Assembly (NCBI GenBank): GCA_014800385.1
Contig: JAAVGE010000025.1
Span: 1-41,187, forward strand
Reading direction: 5' to 3'
DNA: 41,187 bases
From: Bacteroidales bacterium
GTDB taxonomy: Bacteria; Bacteroidota; Bacteroidia; Bacteroidales; Muribaculaceae
The notes beneath the pieces are model-generated. The model was given only the letters and a program-made list of their open reading frames with translations, did not search any database and was not told the DNA's origin. Both the position numbers and the translations under genes were made by a program. Below, piece by piece: positions 25,690 through 34,753 of this stretch (its first letter is position 1; every line of letters starts with the position of its first letter).

Positions 25690-28600
25690 TTAAAGATTAA
25701 CTGTGAGACCGAAAGTGAACACTCGGGCAGCAGCAACATAGTTGTACTGACCACCGTCGATTGACATTGAGGGGTCGAGACCTTTGCGTTTTGCGTGAGT
25801 GAAGAGGTTTTCACCTGAGAAGGAAACCTGAACGCCCTGAAGGTCAATCTTGTTAACCCATGCCTTGGGAAGGGAGTAACTGAGGTTGAGATTCTTGAAG
25901 CAGAAGTAGTTACGGCTGATGAGCCAGCGGTCGGAAGCGGCGTTGTTGTCGCTTGATGTGCTCTGCTCGATGATGGGGTTGACAGCGTAGGTCAGACGGT
26001 TAGCCGAGTTTTCAGTCATACCTTCGGGAACACCGGTCCATGAATTGAGAATGTCAGTATGATAGTTTGAAGCATTTGATGACACGCTCATGAGGCTTGC
26101 ATAGGTTGAGTCGTAGATTTTACCACCCAGAGAGTAGGTGAACATTGCAGAGAGGTTTACGTTTTTCCAACGGAAGTTGCCGGTGAAAGAGCCATACACG
26201 GTGGGGAGGGCACCGCCACGGAATGCGCGCTGCGCATAGTTGGTTTTGTCGGTGTATGCCTTACCGTTGATGAAGAAGAGGTTTTCAGCGGGGATTTCGG
26301 TTGCTTCACTGTTAGTGTTGTCTGACACCTTCACACCGTCAACAAAGTAGTAGTGGTCGGTGATGTCTGCGTCGTACATTGATTTACCGGTCATCTGGTC
26401 AACACCTGCATAGTGATAGGTGTACCATTCGTAGCGGCTGCGACCTTCGACAATACACTGGCTGCCGGTTACGATCTGCTTGTTGTTGTCGGGCAGTTTG
26501 ATAACCTTGTTTTTGAGGGTGGTGAGGTTGGCTGCGATGTTTACAGTCCAGTCTTTGTTGGTGAACACGTCAACATCGGTGTTGATTTCAATACCTGAGT
26601 TACGGATGCTACCCATGTTCTGGTTCAGGATTGACTGAGCCTGTTTGAACTCGGTTGAACCTGCGGAGTTGGGCGCATACACCTCGAAGAGGAGGTCTTT
26701 GGTGGTACGGCTGTAGTATTCCAGTTCCACGTTCCAGCGGTTGAACAGACGTGCTTCCAGACCGATGCCCCATGATTCGCTGGTTTCCCATGAAAGGTTA
26801 CCGTTGTAGTTCTGGTCGATCCAGTATGCGGCAGAACCGGCATTGGTACCTGACGAACTTGAGCCATAGAGAGCCATATAACCGTAGTAAGAGTCGAGGT
26901 CATCATTACCTACCTGACCCCAGCCACCGCGGAGTTTACCTGAGTTCAACCATGTGAAGTCCTTCATGAATTCTTCGTTTGAGAACACCCAGTTTGCGCC
27001 GACAGAGCCGAATGTGCCCCAACGGTGGTTACGGTCGAAGCGTGAAGAACCGTCGCGACGCACAGAACCTTCAATGTTGTAGCGGTCATCGAAGTTGTAC
27101 TGCACGCGACCGAGGTATGATTCAGTGCGGAGATAGTTGCGGTAACCTGCGTTAGAAGAAATGGTTGCGTAGTTGGAGATTGCTGGGATATTGGCGAATT
27201 TCTCGTTTTCTTTGCGCAGGTATGTGTAGTCGTAGTGGTAGGAGTAGTTCTCATGACCGAGCAGGATGTTCACATTGTGCTTGCGGTTGAAGGTGTACAC
27301 CCAGCGGAGTTGCTGCTGGAAGGTCCAGTTTTTGTAGTTGTAGACGGTCTTTGAGATAGAACCTGTTCCTTTTGAGTCACCGATGAGTTTTGATTTCATT
27401 TCGGTGTTTTCGCTGTTGCGGGTGTTAAGGTTACCCTTGATAGAGGCGGTGATGCCGTAGGGGAGCATGATGTCGGCATAAGCGATGCCGTTCATGGTGT
27501 TACGGATGGTGTTGTTTGAGTTCAGCGAAGTTTCATAGATGATGTGGCGGTCGGCGTTCTGGTTGCGTGTGGTCAGAGGTTCGCCGTCGACAGTGTTGTT
27601 TGCGATATCGTAGATGCGGTTGCCGCTTTCATCAAGGAGGTATGCACCGGTTGCAGGGTCATGCAGATGCACGGGGTAGATGGGCGACATGTAACGGCAG
27701 AAGTAGAAGGGGTTGATGTAACTGCTGTTGTCATCGCCCACACCTTTGGAATTCTGCAGTTTCTGGTGAGTGGCATTGAGGTTCAAGCCTGTCTTGAGCC
27801 ATTTCACAGGCTTGATGTTGACAGACGCACGACCTGAGAAACGGTTGAAACCTGAGTTTTCGAGGTAGCCGTTTTCATCGAGGTAGTTGACTGAGAAGTA
27901 GTAGTCGGAACGTTCTGTCGCACCGCTTCCAGAGAATACATATTCAGCGCGGTAGCCGTTTTTGATAGCCTGGTCATACCAGTCGAGGTCTTCGCCGTAA
28001 GTGCCTTTGATCATTGCATCGTCGCGGAGGACACCGTTAACGAAAAGTTCGGTATCTTTCTGATTGTAGATGTTGGTGAAGAGACGTGAACTGATGAGGT
28101 TCTCGCTGGCATACTGGCGTGCGGCGGTGATATTTTCAGCCGAGCGGTCAAGACCTTTTGTCATGAGGTAGTTGTTGACCATGTTGGTGTACTCAACATT
28201 CATGAACTGACGGTCGTTTACACGGTCGTATTCCGAGATACCACGCTGGTAAACACCCTGGTTGGTCTTGAATGTGAATGAGATACGGTCTTGTTTAGCC
28301 TTTTTGGTGGTGATAAGGATTACACCGTTACCCGCGCGGCTACCGTAGAGAGCCACAGAGGAGGCATCCTTCAGCACTGACATTGATTCGATATCATCGG
28401 GGCTGAGGTCGGAGATGTTACCACCGAAAGGAACGCCATCGATAACATAAAGGGGCTCGGTTCCGTTGTTAACAGAGCCGATACCGCGGATACGGATTGT
28501 GGGTGATTCACCGGGGGCACCATACGCGCCAGATACGGTGATACCGGAGGTGGTACCTTCCAGAGCGGATGCTACGGATGAAACGGGACGCATTTCAATT

Positions 28601-28977
28601 TCCGCGCTGCTCACCTGCGAGATGGCACCTGTCACGGATGATTTTTTCTGTGTGCCGTAAGCCACAACCACAACTTCATCGAGGTTGGAGGCCTGCGATT
28701 CCAGACGGATTGTCATATTGTCGGCGATGGCTACCTCCTGGGGTACCATACCGATGTAGGTGACTGAGAGAGTTTTGGCATTGTCAGGGACATTGAGCGA
28801 GAAGTTACCGTCAATGTCGGTTGACGCGCCCACTTGTGTGCCTTTTACAAAAACTGATGCTCCGACAATCGGTTCGTCGGTAGCCGCTTCAATCACAGTA
28901 CCTTTTACGGTACGTGCGTATGCTGAGCCTGCAAACAGACCTATGCATACCAAAAAGAATAGAATTCTTTGCTTCAT
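25690..28977 (-). CDS. SusC/RagA-family TonB-linked outer-membrane protein, pair 2
   Basis: 1095-residue outer-membrane importer. Signal peptide to about SAYA (~21), CarboxypepD_reg-like domain at ~22-95 (GTVIEAATDEPIVGASVFVKG), LDEVVVVAYGTQKKSSVTGAIS at ~97-118 and the plug with IRIRGIGSVNNG and PLYVIDGVPFGG. The SusC hallmark DIESMSVLKDASSVALYGSRAGNGVILITTKK spans ~192-225. The barrel ends RVFTFGLTVNL. It follows the histidine phosphatase gene by 90 bases with no TAnnTTTG or terminator seen between them. That gap holds only a small hairpin (CCGTAT/ATACGG, 29029-29043), so co-transcription is plausible. Confidence 0.96.
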   Translation of the reverse strand: MKQRILFFLVCIGLFAGSAYARTVKGTVIEAATDEPIVGASVFVKGTQVGASTDIDGNFSLNVPDNAKTLSVTYIGMVPQEVAIADNMTIRLESQASNLDEVVVVAYGTQKKSSVTGAISQVSSAEIEMRPVSSVASALEGTTSGITVSGAYGAPGESPTIRIRGIGSVNNGTEPLYVIDGVPFGGNISDLSPDDIESMSVLKDASSVALYGSRAGNGVILITTKKAKQDRISFTFKTNQGVYQRGISEYDRVNDRQFMNVEYTNMVNNYLMTKGLDRSAENITAARQYASENLISSRLFTNIYNQKDTELFVNGVLRDDAMIKGTYGEDLDWYDQAIKNGYRAEYVFSGSGATERSDYYFSVNYLDENGYLENSGFNRFSGRASVNIKPVKWLKTGLNLNATHQKLQNSKGVGDDNSSYINPFYFCRYMSPIYPVHLHDPATGAYLLDESGNRIYDIANNTVDGEPLTTRNQNADRHIIYETSLNSNNTIRNTMNGIAYADIMLPYGITASIKGNLNTRNSENTEMKSKLIGDSKGTGSISKTVYNYKNWTFQQQLRWVYTFNRKHNVNILLGHENYSYHYDYTYLRKENEKFANIPAISNYATISSNAGYRNYLRTESYLGRVQYNFDDRYNIEGSVRRDGSSRFDRNHRWGTFGSVGANWVFSNEEFMKDFTWLNSGKLRGGWGQVGNDDLDSYYGYMALYGSSSSGTNAGSAAYWIDQNYNGNLSWETSESWGIGLEARLFNRWNVELEYYSRTTKDLLFEVYAPNSAGSTEFKQAQSILNQNMGSIRNSGIEINTDVDVFTNKDWTVNIAANLTTLKNKVIKLPDNNKQIVTGSQCIVEGRSRYEWYTYHYAGVDQMTGKSMYDADITDHYYFVDGVKVSDNTNSEATEIPAENLFFINGKAYTDKTNYAQRAFRGGALPTVYGSFTGNFRWKNVNLSAMFTYSLGGKIYDSTYASLMSVSSNASNYHTDILNSWTGVPEGMTENSANRLTYAVNPIIEQSTSSDNNAASDRWLISRNYFCFKNLNLSYSLPKAWVNKIDLQGVQVSFSGENLFTHAKRKGLDPSMSIDGGQYNYVAAARVFTFGLTVNL

Positions 28978-29067
28978 GTGATTCTGATTGATGAGTTAAT
29001 GATTGATTTCTTTTTTGTTTTCATGGCGCCGTATTATATACGGACATATCTAAGGTGAATTATGGTT

Positions 29068-30369
29068 TTACTGGTCAAACCTTGTGGAGAAGGAGTTTAG
29101 TTTGTCAGTGTAGTATTTTCGGAAATCGGTCCAACGATAGTATTTGCCCTCCACGGGGGTGAGGGGAAGGGTTGCCTCCGCTTCATTGAGAAGGACCTTC
29201 ACCAGAACATCGTCGGGATTGTTGCCGGTACGGTTTTTAGGACGGTAGAACACTATCTGGATGTTCGATGCCATGGGGAAAATGTCGAAGTTTCGCCAGT
29301 TATCGCCCAGAGTGTCGATGTTGTCGGTGTCGTAGGCTGAGTCATTGAGTTCAAGGAGTACGGTCAGAGGGAGTACGATTGACTCATGACCGAAGCGGAG
29401 ATTCACACTCTGAAGGGGTGAAACCATTGCGGTGTCGGCTGACTCGATAATGTTCTGCAACAGTACACGCTGATTCCAGTGGGAACGGTGGTTGTTCTGA
29501 GGTGAGTTGCCAGAGTAGGCATACCACCATGCGTTCTTTATGAGCCACTGGTTGTAGAGTTCTTCCTCGGTAAAAAGGTCGTAGAGCGAGGGCTGATTGT
29601 CGTGGCTCTGCACATTCACGGCAATGTCGAACACACCCTCGAAAATATCCCCGTCATCGACAGAGTCAGTTACATATTTCTGATCATTGAACACCTTTGA
29701 GAGGAACGCGGAGTGGTCGCTGTGGCGTTCGTTGAACTCTTTGTTCATTTTCGTAGCCGCCTTGGAAAAGTTCTTTGCCACGGTGTCGGTGCTGTTATAT
29801 GCCAGGATGGGCTGATAAGCGCGAGTGGCATCGCAGGTGACATTCATTCCGGGCACCATACGCTGCATTTCGGCAATTTCGTTTGCCATTGAAAGGATAC
29901 AGCGTATCACAACGGTTGATTTGGCGTCGATATTAGTGCCGGTGGTGAACAACTGGGGGAAATTGTTGACCATGCGGTGTGCGATTTCGCGGTGCTGACG
30001 GTGACCTAAGGGGGTCAGTTCGCCCAGACGGTTGTGTGAAGCCTCGTTGATGACGCGAAGTTGACCGAGCAGTTCCTTACCGCGGGGAGTAAGTTTACCC
30101 AACGAATCAGCCTTGGCAAGGATGTCAACCGGTTTCTGGTAATCCTTTTCACTGAGGAGCCATCGTGAGCCGTGACGACCGTAGTGCTCCATGTGGAAAG
30201 GTACATACCCTTTGGGGGCATCGCTAAGTTCGGGCACACCGTAGGCCGGTACAGGATATGCCATTTGCTGTGAACCCACCTGATTCAGGTCGGGTCTACC
30301 TTTAACTACGCCACTGACAGAGAAAATAGTCAGCAGGGCACATACTAATATGATACACTGTTTTTTCAT
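29068..30369 (-). CDS. MINPP/phytase-like histidine acid phosphatase, exported
   Basis: Branch-2 histidine phosphatase expected to strip phosphate from inositol phosphates or related organic phosphates outside the cytoplasm. The catalytic motif RHGSR is at residues 65-69 of the shorter protein. The proton-donor motif is in RFGHESIVLPL near the C-terminus: HES, close to the HAE of MINPP enzymes rather than the HD of classical acid phosphatases. The track start at 30450 adds 27 residues; the Met at 30369 is chosen because MKKQCIILVCALLTIFSVSG is a proper signal peptide. No lipobox follows, so periplasmic or secreted. Bacteroides thetaiotaomicron has a studied MINPP homologue. Its place upstream of SusC/SusD pair 2 suggests a phosphate-linked uptake system. 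Confidence 0.85.
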   Translation of the reverse strand: MKKQCIILVCALLTIFSVSGVVKGRPDLNQVGSQQMAYPVPAYGVPELSDAPKGYVPFHMEHYGRHGSRWLLSEKDYQKPVDILAKADSLGKLTPRGKELLGQLRVINEASHNRLGELTPLGHRQHREIAHRMVNNFPQLFTTGTNIDAKSTVVIRCILSMANEIAEMQRMVPGMNVTCDATRAYQPILAYNSTDTVAKNFSKAATKMNKEFNERHSDHSAFLSKVFNDQKYVTDSVDDGDIFEGVFDIAVNVQSHDNQPSLYDLFTEEELYNQWLIKNAWWYAYSGNSPQNNHRSHWNQRVLLQNIIESADTAMVSPLQSVNLRFGHESIVLPLTVLLELNDSAYDTDNIDTLGDNWRNFDIFPMASNIQIVFYRPKNRTGNNPDDVLVKVLLNEAEATLPLTPVEGKYYRWTDFRKYYTDKLNSFSTRFDQ

Positions 30370-30467
30370 TGCAAGAGTGATGTTTATGTGATTCATGGTT
30401 CGGGAGTGTAGTGGCTTTTTATACCATCTGCTAATTATAAAACCACTCACACGATTAAAATTGAGGA

Positions 30468-30475
30468 CAAAAATA
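30468..30475 (-). promoter_or_regulatory. -7 element for the phosphatase-SusC-SusD unit
   Basis: TATTTTTG on the minus strand fits TAnnTTTG. A start site a few bases on would leave almost no leader for the Met at 30450 but ~90 bases for the Met at 30369, supporting the shorter protein. Confidence 0.5.
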
Positions 30476-30666
30476 AATTAACTTTTTTTATAATCCAAAT
30501 AATTGAAGATAATTTTGTGTAAAATTTTTGTGTAATATGGAAATTTACTCATAAAATGAGGGGTTAACCGATGTTTTCGGGCACCTTTTATAAATTTAAC
30601 AATGAATTTTATGAATTAATCAAACATTTTGACAGAAAATTTCACGAATATTAATTTAATAATGTG

Positions 30667-30674
30667 TAAATTTG
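30667..30674 (+). promoter_or_regulatory. -7 element for the AGCS symporter
   Basis: TAAATTTG matches TAnnTTTG, 33 bases before the start codon at 30707. Confidence 0.55.
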
Positions 30675-30706
30675 TAATCTGAAAACTCAAACACTCTCAT
30701 AAATAG

Positions 30707-32134
30707 ATGGAACAGGTCATCACCGCCGTGAGCGGAATCTTAACAGACTACATATTGGTGGTTGTGCTGCTGGTTGCAGCCGTGTATTTCACAATCCGCA
30801 CCGGTGGAGTGCAGTTCCGGATGGCGGGCGAGATGATCCGCCTGCTGCTTCACTCAGGGAAACGTGATGAGGACAGCCACGGCGTTCCGGCCAAAGATAC
30901 CGTCAGTTCGTTTCAGGCTTTCTCCCTCTCCATAGCCTCACGCGTGGGAACAGGCAACATGGCGGGTGTGGCCACGGCAATAGCCATGGGTGGACCCGGG
31001 GCAGTGTTCTGGATGTGGATGATAGCCCTGTTAGGTGCCGCAACGGCATTCGTGGAGTCTACCCTCGCCCAACTCTTCAAGGTCAAGGGGGAGAAATCGT
31101 TTATGGGAGGTCCGGCCTACTATATCCAGAAAGGATTGGGCAACCGTCCGTGGGCCGTCTGTTTCGCCGTGCTGATTACCGTCACCTTCGGTTTCGCATT
31201 CAATTCCGTGCAGGCCAACACCATAGCCTCAGCCTTCAATGAATCGTTCGGGGTGTCACCCCTGCTGACAGGGTCGGTGCTTACGGTTGCCACGTTCATC
31301 ATCATCATGGGTGGTATACAGCGAGTGTCACGATTCTCGGAGTTGGTCGTGCCGGTGATGGCGATAGCCTACCTTATCCTGGCCATTGTAATCGTCACGC
31401 TCAATATAGGACGTATAGGCGAGATTCTGACAATGATTTTCGCAGACGCATTCTCGATGGATTCCGCCCTGGGAGGCACCGTGGGAATGGGAATGATTAT
31501 GGGTATCAAACGCGGACTATTCAGCAACGAAGCCGGTGAGGGCTCAACTCCCAATGCTGCCGCCACCGCCACGGTGTCGCATCCTGTCAAACAGGGGCTT
31601 ATCCAGGCGCTGGGCGTATACACCGACACCCTCATCGTGTGCTCCTGCACCGCATTCATCATCCTCTGCTCCGGCATCTTCACCGAGGGACATGACGGCA
31701 TAGTCCTGACACAGAAAGCGATTGACGCCGACCTTGGAGCGGGCCACAACTACGGCTCCATTTTCGTCAGCATAGCCATTCTATTCTTCGCCTTCACCAG
31801 TATTGTCGCCAACTACTACTATGGCGAAACCAACCTGCTGTTCATACGCAACAGCAAACGGATGATAACGATCTACCGTCTGCTGGTATGCGCGATAGTG
31901 CTTGTCGGATCATTGACCACGCTCACCATAGTGTGGGGGTTCGCTGACATCACCATGTCACTGATGACACTGTGTAACCTCGCGGCCATTTTCCTCCTCG
32001 GCAAATATGCCTTTACCCTCCTCAAAGACTACCGCCGACAGCGCCGCGAAGGGAAAAACCCCGTCTACACCTCACGCACCATCCCACAGATAAGCCATCT
32101 TACCGAATGTTGGGATGAGCAGGAGAAGAAATAA
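30707..32134 (+). CDS. Alanine/glycine:cation (AGCS family) symporter
   Basis: Inner-membrane sodium- or proton-coupled amino acid importer. The 475-residue protein has about ten hydrophobic helices. Family motifs are SLSIASRVGTGNMAGVATAIAMGGPGAVFWMW at ~74-105, AFVESTLAQLFK at ~113, GGPAYYIQKGLG at ~134, and GIKRGLFSNEAGEGSTPNAAATA at ~266-288, the AGCS signature. The substrate (Ala, Gly or another small amino acid) cannot be fixed from sequence. Single-gene unit with its own promoter and a terminator-like hairpin downstream. Confidence 0.94.
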   Translation: MEQVITAVSGILTDYILVVVLLVAAVYFTIRTGGVQFRMAGEMIRLLLHSGKRDEDSHGVPAKDTVSSFQAFSLSIASRVGTGNMAGVATAIAMGGPGAVFWMWMIALLGAATAFVESTLAQLFKVKGEKSFMGGPAYYIQKGLGNRPWAVCFAVLITVTFGFAFNSVQANTIASAFNESFGVSPLLTGSVLTVATFIIIMGGIQRVSRFSELVVPVMAIAYLILAIVIVTLNIGRIGEILTMIFADAFSMDSALGGTVGMGMIMGIKRGLFSNEAGEGSTPNAAATATVSHPVKQGLIQALGVYTDTLIVCSCTAFIILCSGIFTEGHDGIVLTQKAIDADLGAGHNYGSIFVSIAILFFAFTSIVANYYYGETNLLFIRNSKRMITIYRLLVCAIVLVGSLTTLTIVWGFADITMSLMTLCNLAAIFLLGKYAFTLLKDYRRQRREGKNPVYTSRTIPQISHLTECWDEQEKK

Positions 32135-32186
32135 ACTTCGCTTCTTTACAAAAGTTTGGTCACACGCTTTTGAATTTATAAGAATG

Positions 32187-32208
32187 AAAAAGTCATCTCG
32201 ACTTTTTT
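32187..32208 (+). terminator. Intrinsic terminator of the AGCS gene
   Basis: AAAAAGTC-ATCTC-GACTTTTTT forms an 8-base-pair stem ending in a T run, ~52 bases after the stop codon. A similar sequence is at 8781. Confidence 0.65.
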
Positions 32209-32230
32209 CAGGGTTAAAAATTTTGAACAA

Positions 32231-32420
32231 GGGCTGTATCAAAAATTGCAGCCTGTATTTTTATGTGTTGTACGTTCATGGACAGTGTTGTAAATTCGGC
32301 GGATGCTCCATGGAGCATCCCTACACTCTTGATAATCAATGTGTTATCCTTGTAGGGCTGCTCCATGGAGCAGCCGCATAATCCTGTATACAGCGAGGAT
32401 GCGCCTATTTTGACACACTA
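32231..32420 (+). repeat. ~190-bp dispersed palindromic repeat, copy 4
   Basis: Starts GGGCTGTATCAAAAATTG and ends TATTTTGACACAC. Here both inner palindromes are perfect: GGATGCTCCATGGAGCATCC and GGCTGCTCCATGGAGCAGCC. It lies just after the AGCS terminator. Confidence 0.87.
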
Positions 32421-32427
32421 TCATAAT

Positions 32428-32465
32428 ATTCCGAAAAAATGTCATTTGTGACACTTTTTCGGAAT
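32428..32465. other. Long hairpin (17-bp stem) beside repeat copy 4
   Basis: ATTCCGAAAAAATGTCA and TGACACTTTTTCGGAAT pair over 17 bases with one mismatch around a TTTG loop. It lies 8 bases beyond the repeat. It may be an operator, a transcript-end structure or a mobile-element relic. From 32466 to 32691 only a 30-codon ORF without support was seen. Confidence 0.55.
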
Positions 32466-32691
32466 GGGAGGTTAATTAAAAATTTTATTCATATCAAACA
32501 TTGGGTGATTTTTCGCATTAAAAAGTAGATCTGATTTTGCTATTTAGATGTTGAAATTAGTTACTACGGCTACAAAATGATTGACAACGCCGTCCCTGTA
32601 ATACTGGCTTATCATCTTGCTAAAAGTATAAAAAATACTCTTCAGCAAACAGTATGCAATCAAAAATAGTGGAAATATCACTGAAAATAAG

Positions 32692-32699
32692 TAACTTTG
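32692..32699 (+). promoter_or_regulatory. -7 element for ychF-pldA
   Basis: TAACTTTG fits TAnnTTTG exactly, 41 bases before the ychF start codon. Confidence 0.6.
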
Positions 32700-32740
32700 C
32701 ACTCTGATTCATTAACACATTCTTACACACATAGATATAT

Positions 32741-33844
32741 ATGGCACTTCAATGCGGTATAGTGGGACTTCCTAACGTGGGAAAATCCACTCTTTTCAAC
32801 TGTCTGTCAAACGCTAAGGCTCAGTCAGCCAACTTCCCTTTCTGCACCATCGAACCTAACGTCGGGGTTATCACCGTTCCCGATGACCGCCTGACAAAAC
32901 TGGTGGAGATGTGCAACCCCAAAAGTATTGTCCCCGCCACGGTGGAGATTGTCGACATCGCCGGTCTGGTGAAGGGCGCAAGCAAAGGGGAAGGTCTCGG
33001 AAACAAGTTCCTTGCAAACATTCGTGAAACAGACGCCATTCTCCATGTGCTCCGCTGCTTCGATGATGACAATATCACCCACGTTGACGGATCGGTAGAC
33101 CCTGTCCGCGACAAGGAAATCATTGACTATGAACTCCAACTCAAGGACCTGGAGACCGTGGAAAGCCGCATAGCCAAAACCCAGAAAGCGGCACAGACCG
33201 GGGGCGACAAGGTGGCAAAACTTCAATATGAGGTACTCAAGAAGTTCCACGACGCCCTGATGGAGGGTAAACCGGCCCGTTCGGTGCAGTTTGAAACTGT
33301 CGACGAACAGAAATATGCCAAGGAACTTTTCCTGCTCACAAACAAGCCGGTTCTGTATGTGTGCAACGTTGACGATGCTTCGGCCGTAAACGGCAATAAG
33401 TATGTTGAAGCAGTGCGCGAAGCCATTAAGGATGAGAATGCCGAACTCCTTATCGTGGCCGCTCAGACCGAAAGTGACATAGCCGAACTCGACACCTGGG
33501 AAGAACGCCAGGAATTCCTCGCCGAGATAGGACTGGAGGAATCAGGCGTCAGCCGTCTTATCCGTGCGGCCTACGCTCTGCTTAACCTCAAGACATACTT
33601 CACCGCGGGTGCCGACGAGGTGCGTGCATGGACCTTCCTCGACGGAATGAAGGCTCCGCAGTGTGCAGGCATTATCCACACCGACTTTGAGAAAGGTTTC
33701 ATCCGTGCCGAAGTAATCAAATATGACGATTATGTTGCGCTCGGAGGTGAAAACGGCGTGAAAGAAGCCGGCAAACTCTCCGTGGAGGGTAAGGAATATG
33801 TAGTGCAGGACGGCGACATCATGCACTTCCGCTTTAACGTTTAA
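32741..33844 (+). CDS. ychF: Redox-regulated ATPase YchF (Obg-family)
   Basis: Cytoplasmic P-loop NTPase of the TRAFAC Obg family that prefers ATP and binds ribosomes. P-loop GLPNVGKS is at residues 9-16, the switch II segment [20 protein letters not shown] follows at ~67-86, and the G4 position reads NVDD in place of the NKxD of true GTPases. A coiled-coil insertion (~130-180) and a C-terminal TGS domain ending [11 protein letters not shown] complete the family layout. Length 367 is exact for the family. It is 21 bases before the phospholipase gene and probably shares its transcript. Confidence 0.97.
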   Translation: MALQCGIVGLPNVGKSTLFNCLSNAKAQSANFPFCTIEPNVGVITVPDDRLTKLVEMCNPKSIVPATVEIVDIAGLVKGASKGEGLGNKFLANIRETDAILHVLRCFDDDNITHVDGSVDPVRDKEIIDYELQLKDLETVESRIAKTQKAAQTGGDKVAKLQYEVLKKFHDALMEGKPARSVQFETVDEQKYAKELFLLTNKPVLYVCNVDDASAVNGNKYVEAVREAIKDENAELLIVAAQTESDIAELDTWEERQEFLAEIGLEESGVSRLIRAAYALLNLKTYFTAGADEVRAWTFLDGMKAPQCAGIIHTDFEKGFIRAEVIKYDDYVALGGENGVKEAGKLSVEGKEYVVQDGDIMHFRFNV

Positions 33845-33865
33845 CCCCAACACACTCTCCTTGCC

Positions 33866-34705
33866 ATGCGACACCTGAAACTATTTCTGTTTTTCTGCCT
33901 CGTGGCGGTATTTTCCGCTCATGGACAGATAGTGGTGAATCCGGAGTCCCCGAGACTCAACACCGATTCACTCCGCACGGAATTTGATAAACTGCCCCTT
34001 ATATCAATGTATAAGGACAACTACTTTATCTTCGGCGGTCCAACCAACCATCGTCCTGACAGGGAGAACACCAACGTGAAATTCCAGATTTCACTGCAAT
34101 GTAAACTGACCAAAAGTACCCTACCCCTGAACACCTATCTGTTTCTCTACTACACACAGAAGGTGTTCTGGAACGTACTGGAGAACTCCATGCCTATGAC
34201 AGACCTCAACTTCAACCCGGGTATAGGTCTGGCCAAGCCGTTGTTTTACAACAACCGCTACATCGGTAAAGTTAGTTTGATGATCGAACATGAAAGTAAC
34301 GGACGTGACTCCATTCAGTCGCGTTCCTGGAACCGTGTGGCGCTCGGCGCAAGCATCGCCCTTGACCAGAATCTGATTATCCACGGTAAGGCATGGATAC
34401 CTATTGTCGATGGTGAAAACAACCGCGATCTACTCGATTATTACGGCATCTATCAGGCCGGTATGCAGGTAATGACCAACGACCGCCGCTGGAAATTCAG
34501 CGAGATTCTGGTGAAACGCCGCGGATGGAAACTTAACTACAATTCCATCACCGAGGTCAGTTTCCGCTTTCTGCGCAATGCCGACTGGAGCCTGTTTTTC
34601 CAGTATTACAACGGCTACGGCGAAGGACTGTTAGACTATAACAAGTTTCATTCACAGGCTCGAATAGGCATAGTATTCCGACCCGATTATTTCAGCGATT
34701 ATTGA
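33866..34705 (+). CDS. pldA: Outer-membrane phospholipase A
   Basis: OMPLA-type calcium-dependent phospholipase that hydrolyses acyl chains of phospholipids mislocalised in the outer leaflet. Signal peptide MRHLKLFLFFCLVAVFSAHG (residues 1-20), then a 12-strand barrel pattern. The catalytic segment EHESNGRDS contains the His142 and Ser144 equivalents, and SRSWNR supplies Asn156; by chance the precursor numbering equals that of mature E. coli OMPLA. YNGYGEGLLDYN near the C-terminus is also a family motif, and the end IGIVFRPDYFSDY is barrel-like. Length 279 matches the E. coli enzyme. Confidence 0.93.
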   Translation: MRHLKLFLFFCLVAVFSAHGQIVVNPESPRLNTDSLRTEFDKLPLISMYKDNYFIFGGPTNHRPDRENTNVKFQISLQCKLTKSTLPLNTYLFLYYTQKVFWNVLENSMPMTDLNFNPGIGLAKPLFYNNRYIGKVSLMIEHESNGRDSIQSRSWNRVALGASIALDQNLIIHGKAWIPIVDGENNRDLLDYYGIYQAGMQVMTNDRRWKFSEILVKRRGWKLNYNSITEVSFRFLRNADWSLFFQYYNGYGEGLLDYNKFHSQARIGIVFRPDYFSDY

Positions 34706-34712
34706 TTTTGAA

Positions 34713-34739
34713 TAAGCAGAGTTAATATTCTTCTGCTTA
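34713..34739. terminator. Hairpin between converging pldA and the PgpH-like gene
   Basis: TAAGCAGA and TCTGCTTA pair perfectly around an 11-base loop in the 48-base gap between convergent genes. There is no T tract, so it may act as a weak terminator or RNA-end stabiliser. Confidence 0.4.
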
Positions 34740-34753
34740 CCGCCCCACCCTCA

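Noticed and set aside
32577-32669. 30-codon ORF MIDNAVPVILAYHLAKSIK... before ychF
   Set aside because: Reads protein-like but has no promoter, and it lies just ahead of the ychF promoter; too short to support.
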